The position numbers were made by a program, and so were the translations under genes. From Aurantibacter sp034110465 (GTDB lineage: Bacteria; Bacteroidota; Bacteroidia; Flavobacteriales; Flavobacteriaceae): a stretch of DNA of 64,000 nt. A model generated the notes under the pieces. That model did not search any database. It had not been told where the DNA came from and saw only the letters and a program-made list of their open reading frames with translations. The stretch covers positions 62,001 through 126,000 of the forward strand of contig JAWUZD010000012.1 of the NCBI GenBank assembly GCA_034110465.1, given 5' to 3'. Below, piece by piece: positions 34,087-42,232 of the stretch (positions are counted from its first letter, which is position 1; every line of letters begins with the position of its first letter).

Positions 34087-35697
34087 ATGAAAACACGTAT
34101 TTACAATACTTTATTTCTAGTAATTATTCTTGCTATTATTTTAAATTGTGCCAACAGAGGAAATCCATCTGGTGGCGATAAAGATGTGTTACCTCCAAAA
34201 ATAACAAAATCTGAACCAGAAAATTTTAGCACTAATTTTAAAGGGAAAGAAATCCGTATTTACTTTGATGAATATGTTAAGATTAAAAATCTAAGCAAAC
34301 AATTAATTATTTCTCCACCAATGGATATTGAGCCAGAAATAACACCTTTAAGTACTGCTAGCAAGTATATTAAAATTAAATTAAATAGTGATTTAGAAGA
34401 AAACACAACCTATAGTTTTAATTTTGGAAATAGTATTGTAGATAATAACGAAGAAAACCCATTTCCGTTTTTTAAATATGTTTTTTCTACAGGAACTTAC
34501 ATAGACTCTCTAAAGGTTCACGGGAAAATTAGTGACGCTTTTGATAGAAAAGTAGAACCATTTGTAATTGTTAATTTATACGAAAAAGATAGTACATATA
34601 AAGATTCTGTAGTGTATTTAAAGAAACCTAAATACATGACTAACACACAAGATAGCACGACTAATTTTAAAATAGAAAACATAAAAGCTGGAACCTACAA
34701 GTTAGTTGCTATTAAGGATAATAACGAAGATCAAAAATTTCAGCAAAAAGGAGACAAAATAGGTTTTATTGAAGATTTTATTACTGTTGGACAAGATTCT
34801 ACTTTTTACGATATTAAATTATTTAAGGAAGCAATAGATGATAAGGCTTTAAAGCCAAGGTTAGTTTCTGGGGAGAATATTACTTTTGGTTTTGAAGGTG
34901 ATTACACAAATTTTAAGATTCAAACGCTTTCTGAAACACCAAAAGAATTTGAGTCTGTAGTTATTAAACAATTTGAAAAAGACAGCTTAAATTATTTTTA
35001 CAAGCCTAAATTAGAACAAGACTCTTTAATCTTTAAAGTGACTAATTCTAAAAAGATTGACACATTTACAGTTAGAATTAAAGACAATAGACGCGATACT
35101 TTAAAAATAACTGACTTAAATAAAGGTAAGATTCGTTTAGACGAAAACTTTAGAATAAATGCTAACATTCCATTTTCTAAAATAGATCCAGCCTTTATTA
35201 AAATAATGGATAAAGATTCTGTTTCTGTAAGTTTTAAAACTGACTTAGATGTTTTAGAAAACACGTATAGCTTCAATTTTGATAAAACCGAAGACAATAA
35301 ATATACTTTAGATTTATTACCAAATGCCATAACAGACTTTTTTGGTAAAACGAATGACACGTTACAGTTTAGAGTTACTACTAAAAAACTAGATAGCTAC
35401 GGGAATAAAAAAGTTAATTTAAAAAATGTAACATTTCCTGTTTTTGTTCAGCTTGTAGATAATAAAAACGAAATTAAATATAGTGTTTACATTAAAGAAA
35501 AAACACAACCTATTGAATTTCTCAATACTGAACCTGGCATTTATTATCTAAGAGTCCTTTTTGACACCAATAAAAATGGCATTTACGATGCTGGAAACTA
35601 CTTAAAACAAGAACAACCAGAACGTGTAAGTTATTCCAATGAAGAAGTAGAAGTTAGAGCAAGTTGGGACGAAGAGATTGAATTTACTTTAGATTAG
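34087..35697 (+). CDS. Lipoprotein with bacterial Ig-like (Big_5/SbsA-type) domain
   Basis: The 536-residue protein has a lipoprotein signal peptide (lipobox ILNC, Cys19), then a short Gly-rich linker NRGNPSGGDKDVLPPKI. An SbsA-type Ig-like domain follows (about 35-135, with IRIYFDEYVKIKNLSKQLIISPPM and the CTD-like YSFNFGNSIVDNNEENP). The remaining part is beta-rich, with an Ig-like region near 330-425 and a terminal segment NKNGIYDAGNYLKQEQPE resembling Ca2+-binding or dockerin-like loops. Such proteins are common in flavobacteria and probably sit on the outer membrane. Function is unknown. It follows comF by 60 bp. Confidence 0.85.
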   Translation: MKTRIYNTLFLVIILAIILNCANRGNPSGGDKDVLPPKITKSEPENFSTNFKGKEIRIYFDEYVKIKNLSKQLIISPPMDIEPEITPLSTASKYIKIKLNSDLEENTTYSFNFGNSIVDNNEENPFPFFKYVFSTGTYIDSLKVHGKISDAFDRKVEPFVIVNLYEKDSTYKDSVVYLKKPKYMTNTQDSTTNFKIENIKAGTYKLVAIKDNNEDQKFQQKGDKIGFIEDFITVGQDSTFYDIKLFKEAIDDKALKPRLVSGENITFGFEGDYTNFKIQTLSETPKEFESVVIKQFEKDSLNYFYKPKLEQDSLIFKVTNSKKIDTFTVRIKDNRRDTLKITDLNKGKIRLDENFRINANIPFSKIDPAFIKIMDKDSVSVSFKTDLDVLENTYSFNFDKTEDNKYTLDLLPNAITDFFGKTNDTLQFRVTTKKLDSYGNKKVNLKNVTFPVFVQLVDNKNEIKYSVYIKEKTQPIEFLNTEPGIYYLRVLFDTNKNGIYDAGNYLKQEQPERVSYSNEEVEVRASWDEEIEFTLD

Positions 35698-35796
35698 TCT
35701 AAACTGAAAAATTATTTTTTTCTCATTCTTCGCCACTACGCAGAATCTACAATACTATATTAGTACTCAGATTTGAATCCGACAGAAAAACATCTA

Positions 35797-36585
35797 TTAA
35801 TCTAAACGCATTTCAAAATCATCCATATCGTTTAAGAAACCAAGCTTTTTTCTTGTGGTTTCTATATGGGTTTTAGATAAGGTTACTATTTCAATGCCTG
35901 CTTTATAAGCTTCTAATTTTGATTCTTTTTCGCCTAAAACATTATAGACCGCAGAATCTCCGGAATATTCATAGTTGTTTGCATCCAAACCTACTCTATT
36001 TACACCAATACAATAACTCATATTTTCTATGGCACGTGCTTTTAATAGTGTTTTCCAAGCCTGAATACGTTGTTTTGGCCAATTAGCTGTATAAAGTAGA
36101 ACATCGTAATTCTCAACGTTTCTAGCAAAAACAGGGAAACGTAAATCGTAACAAATTAATGGGCAAATTTTAAAGCCTTTATACTCTATAATTAGCTTTT
36201 TATTTCCTGACGTATAAACCTTGTTTTCTCCAGCTAAAGTAAAACTGTGGCGTTTATCGTAATAATTTATAGTTCCGTTTGGCTCTACAAAGACTAGCCT
36301 ATTTCTATACGTATTATCAACTTTAATAACCAAACTACCAGTTATGGCCAAGTTGCATTTTTTGGAAAGTTGTTTTAACCAAGTTATGGTTTCTCCTTCC
36401 ATAGTTTCTGAAACGTTTTCTGGATTCATAGTAAAACCAGATGTAAATAATTCTGGTAAAACTATAAAATCTGCTTTACCAGAAATCAATTCTATTTTTG
36501 AAGTGAAATTGAGTCGATTTTGTAGCGGATTTTCCCAAACTAAATTAGATTGAATTAAAGCAACCTTTAAGCTGGCTTCTTTCAT
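35797..36585 (-). CDS. Nitrilase/omega-amidase family hydrolase (YafV-like)
   Basis: The carbon-nitrogen hydrolase fold is clear, with the catalytic triad VLPELFTSGF (Glu, about 47), YDKRHSFTLAGE (Lys, about 112) and CPLICYDLRFPV (Cys, about 147). Such enzymes hydrolyse amides; the YafV/Nit2-like branch acts on alpha-ketoglutaramate and related omega-amides. The frame is open farther upstream, but the ATG at 36585 (MKEASLKVALIQSNLVW, 262 residues) is the natural start, because the upstream in-frame extension overlaps the end of the coiled-coil lipoprotein gene. It is 7 bp downstream of that gene. Confidence 0.9.
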   Translation of the reverse strand: MKEASLKVALIQSNLVWENPLQNRLNFTSKIELISGKADFIVLPELFTSGFTMNPENVSETMEGETITWLKQLSKKCNLAITGSLVIKVDNTYRNRLVFVEPNGTINYYDKRHSFTLAGENKVYTSGNKKLIIEYKGFKICPLICYDLRFPVFARNVENYDVLLYTANWPKQRIQAWKTLLKARAIENMSYCIGVNRVGLDANNYEYSGDSAVYNVLGEKESKLEAYKAGIEIVTLSKTHIETTRKKLGFLNDMDDFEMRLD

Positions 36586-36592
36586 TTTAAAA

Positions 36593-37093
36593 TTATAATT
36601 TTTGATATTTACGCTCGTAATCGCTAGCTTTCTTTTGTAATTCCTCAAGTTTCTCTTTCCAATCTTCAATATCGTTTGGAGATAACTTCCCTTTTTTTAA
36701 TTTTCTTTCGTATTTGTTTTGTGCGTTTTTTAAATCGTCTTTAGCGTCTATATAACTTTTTCTTGCACGGTTTCGTTCTTCTATTTCCTTTTCTATTTTG
36801 TCTTGTTTTTTTTCAGCCTTCTCTTGTGCTTTTTCTAATTTATCTTGTTTTTTCTCTAAAGCATCTTGCTGATCTTCTATTTCTTTTTCAGCGTCTAAAC
36901 GATCTTCTAATGTATTTAATACATTTTGTTTTTCTTCCTTAGATAAACTTTCAGTAACATCTACATCTCCTTTAAAAATTGATGTTCCTTTAACCGTATA
37001 TATACTTCCATCTGTAGTAATTACTTTATCGGTAGAACCGCAAGAAAAAGCTAAAACAACAAATACTATGGGTAATAATTTCTTTAGTTTCAT
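36593..37093 (-). CDS. Coiled-coil lipoprotein of unknown function
   Basis: The 166-residue protein has a lipoprotein signal peptide (lipobox AFSC, Cys18). A small beta-rich part follows (about 25-45, ITTDGSIYTVKGTS). The rest is an uninterrupted, highly charged helix (about 50-165) packed with K/E/D/Q heptads such as EKAQEKAEKKQDKIEKEIEE, which would form a long coiled coil. It has no recognisable enzymatic domain. It may act as a periplasmic spacer or scaffold, by analogy with other coiled-coil lipoproteins. It precedes the nitrilase-family gene by 7 bp. Confidence 0.85.
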   Translation of the reverse strand: MKLKKLLPIVFVVLAFSCGSTDKVITTDGSIYTVKGTSIFKGDVDVTESLSKEEKQNVLNTLEDRLDAEKEIEDQQDALEKKQDKLEKAQEKAEKKQDKIEKEIEERNRARKSYIDAKDDLKNAQNKYERKLKKGKLSPNDIEDWKEKLEELQKKASDYERKYQKL

Positions 37094-37249
37094 TTAGTGG
37101 TTTATTTATCAGGTTAAATATATTAAACCCTTTTAAAAGCTCACAATCTTTAGTAAAATATTATGAAGTTTTACTAATAAAAGAAGTTTTAAGGTTTTTT
37201 ACTGTTCTCTTAATTTAATATATTGCTAGTTCAAAATAGATATAATTAT

Positions 37250-39400
37250 ATGAAATATTTGAAAATTTTAATTCTCTTAGTTGTAAGTCAAACTTTTGCG
37301 CAACAAGGCGGAATGTGGATTCCTTCTTTATTGGAAGGTATGAACGAAACTGAAATGACTGCTTTAGGAAGCAAAATGACAGCTAAAGACATTTACGATG
37401 TTAACAATTCTAGCCTTAAAGATGCTATTGTACATTTTAATGGTGGCTGTACTGCCGAGATTATCTCGGACAAAGGTCTGTTATTAACTAATCATCATTG
37501 TGGTTATGGTGAAATCCAGTCGCATTCGTCACTTGAAAACGATTATTTAAAAGATGGTTTTTGGGCAATGTCTTTAGACGAAGAGTTACCTAACAAAGAT
37601 TTATATGTAGAGTTTATTGTTAGAATAGAAGATGTAACCACTAAAGTTTTTGAAGGTGTTTTAGATACTATGACTGAAGAAGAAAAGCAATCTCTTATAA
37701 CAAAAAATAGTAACGCTTTACAAAAAGTAGTAACTAAAGAAACTTGGCAAGACACCAAAGTAAAATCATTTTACAACGGAAATCAATTTTTCTTATTTGT
37801 TACAGAACGTTATAATGATATAAGATTAGTTGGTGCGCCACCAACAAGTATTGGTAAATTTGGAAGTGACACAGATAATTGGGTTTTTCCAAGACATACT
37901 GGAGATTTTTCTATGTTTAGAATTTATGCAGATAAAAACAATAGACCTGCAGAATACAGTAAAGACAATGTACCATTTACACCAAAACATCATTTACCAA
38001 TTTCTTTAGATGGTATTGAAGAAGGTGATTTTACTATGATTTTTGGATTTCCTGGCAGAACAGACGAATATTTACCTGCAGCAGCAATTGAGCATATTAC
38101 TAAAGAATATAACCCTACAAATATTGCTATTAGAGAAGCTGCTTTAAAGGTTATTGATGCTAATATGAAATCGAGTGATGATGTTCGTATTAAATATTCT
38201 TCTAAACAAGCAAGAATTGCAAATGCTTGGAAAAAATGGATTGGAGAAAATTTAGGAATCCAAAAAAGTAATGCCATTGCAGAACGTAAAGCTTTTGAAG
38301 CTAAGTTTACTAAAGCTTTAAAAGAAAAAGGATTAGAAGAAAAGTACGGTGCAATTTTACCAGAATTCGACAAACTTTATAAAGATTTTGGACCTATAAA
38401 TATTAAACGTAGAAACTTTATTGAAGTATTTTTAGTGACTAATGAATTAATGCAAATGACATTTAGAGCTTACCAATTTGAACAAACTGTTGCTGCACAA
38501 CCAGAAGCATTTGATAAAGCTAAAGCAAGTTTAGAAAATACATTAAAAGGGATTCATAAAAACTATGATGTTACTGTAGATAAAGGTGTTTTTGAAAACG
38601 TTATGCCATTTTATCAGCCAAACAATGTAGATTCTACTATTTATAAAACCTCTGCATTTACAACTTTAGATAGTGCTTTAAAATTATTAAATGGTTCTAA
38701 AGAAGACATTATTAAAGCGTTAAATAACGATACAGCTTATGCTTATGCAAAACCAATGATTTCTGAGTTCTATAATAGTATAAACGCGGAATACATTGCC
38801 AAAAACACTCCAATTACTGCTTTACAAAAAAAGTATATGACAGCATTAATGGAAGCTTTACCTAACGCACGCTATTTTCCAGATGCAAATAGCACATTAC
38901 GTGTTACCTACGGACAAGTAAGAGGTTACTCGCCTAGAGATGCGGTTTATTACCAACCTGTAAGTTATTTAGATGGCGTTATTGAAAAATATGTACCAGG
39001 AGATTATGAATTTGATGTACCACAAAAATTACGTGATTTATACGATGCTAAAGATTACGGAGATTATGCAGATAAAAATGGAAAAGTACCTGTTTGTTTT
39101 TTAGGAACTAATCATACTACTGGAGGAAATTCTGGAAGTCCTGCAATAGATGCTAACGGAAATTTAGTTGGTTTAAATTTTGACAGAGTTTGGGAAGGAA
39201 CTATGAGCGATATGAACTACGATCCTGAAATTTGCCGTAACATTATGGTAGACGCAAGATATGTACTTTTTATTGTAGATAAATATGCTGGAGCAACACA
39301 TTTAATAGATGAAATGACTTTAGTACATCCAAAAAAAGAGGTGAAAAAAGAAGCTCCAAAATCTAAGTCCAAAAAGAGAAATAAAAAACGTAAGAGATAA
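37250..39400 (+). CDS. S46 family dipeptidyl-peptidase, DPP11-like (Asp/Glu-specific)
   Basis: S46 peptidases remove dipeptides from peptide N termini in the periplasm. A longer frame begins at 37223, but the ATG at 37250 gives a signal peptide (MKYLKILILLVVSQTFAQQ), leaving 716 residues. The catalytic residues fit the family: NHHCGYGEIQ (about 81-90) and the nucleophile in GGNSGSP (Ser at about residue 628). Eighteen residues after that Ser comes LNFDRVW, with an Arg at the position that in DPP11 is Arg673 and in DPP7 is Gly673, so acidic P1 specificity is predicted. The tail is lysine-rich. It is monocistronic and convergent with the MutS-like gene. Confidence 0.9.
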   Translation: MKYLKILILLVVSQTFAQQGGMWIPSLLEGMNETEMTALGSKMTAKDIYDVNNSSLKDAIVHFNGGCTAEIISDKGLLLTNHHCGYGEIQSHSSLENDYLKDGFWAMSLDEELPNKDLYVEFIVRIEDVTTKVFEGVLDTMTEEEKQSLITKNSNALQKVVTKETWQDTKVKSFYNGNQFFLFVTERYNDIRLVGAPPTSIGKFGSDTDNWVFPRHTGDFSMFRIYADKNNRPAEYSKDNVPFTPKHHLPISLDGIEEGDFTMIFGFPGRTDEYLPAAAIEHITKEYNPTNIAIREAALKVIDANMKSSDDVRIKYSSKQARIANAWKKWIGENLGIQKSNAIAERKAFEAKFTKALKEKGLEEKYGAILPEFDKLYKDFGPINIKRRNFIEVFLVTNELMQMTFRAYQFEQTVAAQPEAFDKAKASLENTLKGIHKNYDVTVDKGVFENVMPFYQPNNVDSTIYKTSAFTTLDSALKLLNGSKEDIIKALNNDTAYAYAKPMISEFYNSINAEYIAKNTPITALQKKYMTALMEALPNARYFPDANSTLRVTYGQVRGYSPRDAVYYQPVSYLDGVIEKYVPGDYEFDVPQKLRDLYDAKDYGDYADKNGKVPVCFLGTNHTTGGNSGSPAIDANGNLVGLNFDRVWEGTMSDMNYDPEICRNIMVDARYVLFIVDKYAGATHLIDEMTLVHPKKEVKKEAPKSKSKKRNKKRKR

Positions 39401-39421
39401 CCTTACTATTTAGTGAAAATA

Positions 39422-39457
39422 AAAAAGCATCAAGTTCTATAGAGTTTGATGCTTTTT
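39422..39457. terminator. Bidirectional terminator between the DPP11-like and MutS-like genes
   Basis: AAAAAGCATCAA (39422-39433) and TTGATGCTTTTT (39446-39457) form a perfect 12-bp stem, with A/T runs giving a U-tract in both directions. Confidence 0.85.
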
Positions 39458-39478
39458 CTATTTAAAATTAGAGCAAAA

Positions 39479-41248
39479 CTATACAATTTCCATTTTCTTT
39501 AATAAGAAACTGGCGTTCATATTTTGACAAATCCCTACTTTAAATTTATAATCAAAAGACAACACATCGTTTTCTATAAATGCGTCAAAATAATAATTTT
39601 TTACTTCAGGTAGTTCTGCTGAAATTTCACATAAACTTAAATCGTGTGTTGCAATAATTCCATTGGCGTTACTGGCAACTAGTTTTTGCACAAACTTTTT
39701 AGAGCCTTCTGCTTTATCTTTACTGTTAGTTCCTTTTAGTATTTCATCTAGAATAATAAAATAGCTTTCATTTTTAATAGCATCTACTATAAATTTTAAA
39801 CGTGTTAATTCGCTAAAAAAGTAAGAGCTATCATCTGTTAAATTATCTGTTGTACGCATACTTGTAATCAGTTTTGTAGGCGCATAAGTACTTTCTTTTG
39901 CACAAACTGGCAAACCAACGTTAGCCATTACAATATGTAAAGAAATGGTTCTCAGAAACGTACTTTTTCCGGCCATATTTGCACCTGTAACAATAAAAAA
40001 CTGATTGTTTTTAATTAAAACATCACTACAAACTCTTTTGTCTTTTTTTAATAATGGATGACCTAAATCTTTAGCTTTAATCGCATTATTTTGATTTAAT
40101 ATATTTGGAAACACTAAATCTTGATTATTAAAAACATATGTTCCAAAACTTTGGTAAGCATCAAAAAAAGAAATAACACTAAACCAGTTCTCAACAATGT
40201 TTCTGTGTTGTTTAATCCATTTTTCTATTAAAAAAGCATTTTTAATATCTAATAGAAAATACCCATTTCCAAAAATGGCACCAATTAAATTATTTCGATT
40301 ATCTAAAGCATCTAAATGTTTTGAGAACTGCTTAAAAATAGCTGAAGCTTTTTTTTCTTCAGAATTAATTAAAGCTTGCTGTTCTATTAATTTTTTTGAA
40401 GTAAATGTTTGATTTTCTATAGCATCTAAAAGCGTTGCGTACTGCTTAAATGTGTCTTTTATTTTAGAGGTATGTTCTGATAACGATGATATTTTCTTAA
40501 AAAAACAACCAGATAATCCTAAACCAACTAGCAACCAATAACCAAAATAAGCTGCTGGCAAAATTTTAAAAATTGTTAAAGCTAAAAGCGCTAATGAAAC
40601 AATTGAGAATCCATAAGCTAAACCAACACTATATTTTGGTAAAAAAGGCTTATAAGCTGTCATCCATTTTAAAACTGTAGGAATTTTAGCTTCGGTTTTT
40701 ATTAGGCTTGCTGTAGCTTGATAGTGTTGTCTAAATTTAGTTTTGTCTGCTAATTCTTTAATAGCATCTTGACGTGTTTCTATATTAGAAACCTGATTAG
40801 CTTTAAGTAATTCTGCTAGGTATATTTTACCTTCTAGTGTTTGTGTTCTATCTAAATTTTGAAAAAAAGACCCTTTACCAAATAAATCTATATCTAAACA
40901 ATAGGCGTGATTAGAATCTTGAAATTCTAAACCTTGTTCTTTATAGAAGAAATCTCCCGTTGCTTGTTTTATTTCGTCTTTATTAATAGCAATTAATGCT
41001 TTATGGTAATCTCTTACTGCTTTTAAGCTTGTATATTTATGTAGTAAATATAAAAATACAATTAAACCTATACAGCCAATTATTAAAGCTATTGTGGTTG
41101 TTCTATAAGTAAAGTATAATCCTAAACCAGTGGCTAAAAAGACAACTAATCGTGTAAAACTAAGAACTAAAAGCTCTTTTTTGTTTTTAGATAATTGAAC
41201 TTTTAATTCTGTTAATGTATCTTGGTAATAGGTTAATGATTTAGACAT
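39479..41248 (-). CDS. MutS-like P-loop ATPase with membrane segments
   Basis: The C-terminal half is a MutS-type ATPase: Walker A GANMAGKSTFLRTI (about residues 420-433), the MutS-family segment TDDSSYFFSELTRLKFI, Walker B IILDEILKGTNSKDKAEG, and ATHDLSLCEIS. The N-terminal half lacks a mismatch-recognition domain and instead has two hydrophobic segments near residues 27-45 and 48-68 and another pair near 205-250. The 589-residue protein is therefore not MutS1 or MutS2 but the membrane-anchored MutS-like family seen in Bacteroidota. Its function is not established. It is 35 bp after the M28 peptidase gene. Confidence 0.85.
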   Translation of the reverse strand: MSKSLTYYQDTLTELKVQLSKNKKELLVLSFTRLVVFLATGLGLYFTYRTTTIALIIGCIGLIVFLYLLHKYTSLKAVRDYHKALIAINKDEIKQATGDFFYKEQGLEFQDSNHAYCLDIDLFGKGSFFQNLDRTQTLEGKIYLAELLKANQVSNIETRQDAIKELADKTKFRQHYQATASLIKTEAKIPTVLKWMTAYKPFLPKYSVGLAYGFSIVSLALLALTIFKILPAAYFGYWLLVGLGLSGCFFKKISSLSEHTSKIKDTFKQYATLLDAIENQTFTSKKLIEQQALINSEEKKASAIFKQFSKHLDALDNRNNLIGAIFGNGYFLLDIKNAFLIEKWIKQHRNIVENWFSVISFFDAYQSFGTYVFNNQDLVFPNILNQNNAIKAKDLGHPLLKKDKRVCSDVLIKNNQFFIVTGANMAGKSTFLRTISLHIVMANVGLPVCAKESTYAPTKLITSMRTTDNLTDDSSYFFSELTRLKFIVDAIKNESYFIILDEILKGTNSKDKAEGSKKFVQKLVASNANGIIATHDLSLCEISAELPEVKNYYFDAFIENDVLSFDYKFKVGICQNMNASFLLKKMEIV

Positions 41249-41283
41249 GTAAAATGAAGAAGGGTTTGAAATTAATTAAGCGT

Positions 41284-42225
41284 TTAAAGTTGATCAATTT
41301 CTTTGAAAATATTGAATACGGTTTGTACTGCATTTTTGAAAAATAACTGATCTATTTTATCAAAATCGTCTGTTGGTTTATGATAATCTTCGTGATCTGC
41401 TACACCAAAATAAATAAATGGAATGTCTGCTTTAAAAAACTCTGCGTGATCACTAGAATATATCCAATTCTCTGTTCCATCAATTCCCTCGTGAGAACGA
41501 ATTAATTTCACCTCACCAATTTGCTTATGGTTTGACACAATGTTTTTAAAAGCGTCGTTATATCTTGTTCCAACCGCAAACAATTCATTATCATCACTTC
41601 TACTAATCATATCCATATTAAGGTTTACAATTATGTTTTGCTTTGGTAAAATTAAATTATTTACAAAATATTTAGCGCCTTGTAATCCTAATTCTTCACC
41701 ATCAAAAGCTGCTAAAATAACATTGTTTTTTGGTGGATTAGTTTTAAAATATTCTGCAAAAGCTAGTAATGCAGATGTTCCAGATGCATTATCGTCTGCG
41801 CCATTATAAATTTTACCGCTCTTTACACCTTCATGATCGTAATGTGCAGAAATTACAATAGTCTTTTTACTTAAAGAAGTTCCTTTTATAAATCCAATCA
41901 CATTTGTTGCTTTGTATTCTTTACCTCTTGCTACAAAAGTAAATGGTTGCTCGAAAGACTCAAAAAGTGGTAACACGTTCTGTTTTGTAAATGCTTTTAT
42001 TAGGTAGTTTTTCGTTTTTATAGCTCCAGCTGTTCCGGTTCTTCTTCCGGTAAAACTATCGTCCGATAAGGTTTTAATATAAGATATAAGATTCACAGAG
42101 TTAAAATTATATTTTACATCTGGTGATTCTATACTTTGTTCTTGTGTGTTTATATTGGAGGTGTTTTTAGTTGCTCCGCAAGACATTAAAAGTACGAATC
42201 CTAAAACACCTATATAGATTTTCAT
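41284..42225 (-). CDS. M28 family zinc aminopeptidase, lipoprotein
   Basis: This co-catalytic dizinc peptidase of the M28 family removes amino acids from peptide N termini. The 313-residue protein has a lipoprotein signal peptide (lipobox LMSC, Cys16). The metal-binding residues are in SAHYDHEGV (His), NGADDNASGTSALL (Asp), DGEELGLQGA (catalytic Glu and ligand), NMDMISRSDD (Asp), and DHEDYHKPTDDFDKID (His). The tail after the Cys (GATKNTSN) is not acidic, so surface exposure is not predicted. It lies 7 bp after the T9SS FG-GAP gene and may share its transcript. Confidence 0.92.
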   Translation of the reverse strand: MKIYIGVLGFVLLMSCGATKNTSNINTQEQSIESPDVKYNFNSVNLISYIKTLSDDSFTGRRTGTAGAIKTKNYLIKAFTKQNVLPLFESFEQPFTFVARGKEYKATNVIGFIKGTSLSKKTIVISAHYDHEGVKSGKIYNGADDNASGTSALLAFAEYFKTNPPKNNVILAAFDGEELGLQGAKYFVNNLILPKQNIIVNLNMDMISRSDDNELFAVGTRYNDAFKNIVSNHKQIGEVKLIRSHEGIDGTENWIYSSDHAEFFKADIPFIYFGVADHEDYHKPTDDFDKIDQLFFKNAVQTVFNIFKEIDQL

Positions 42226-42232
42226 AATTTGA

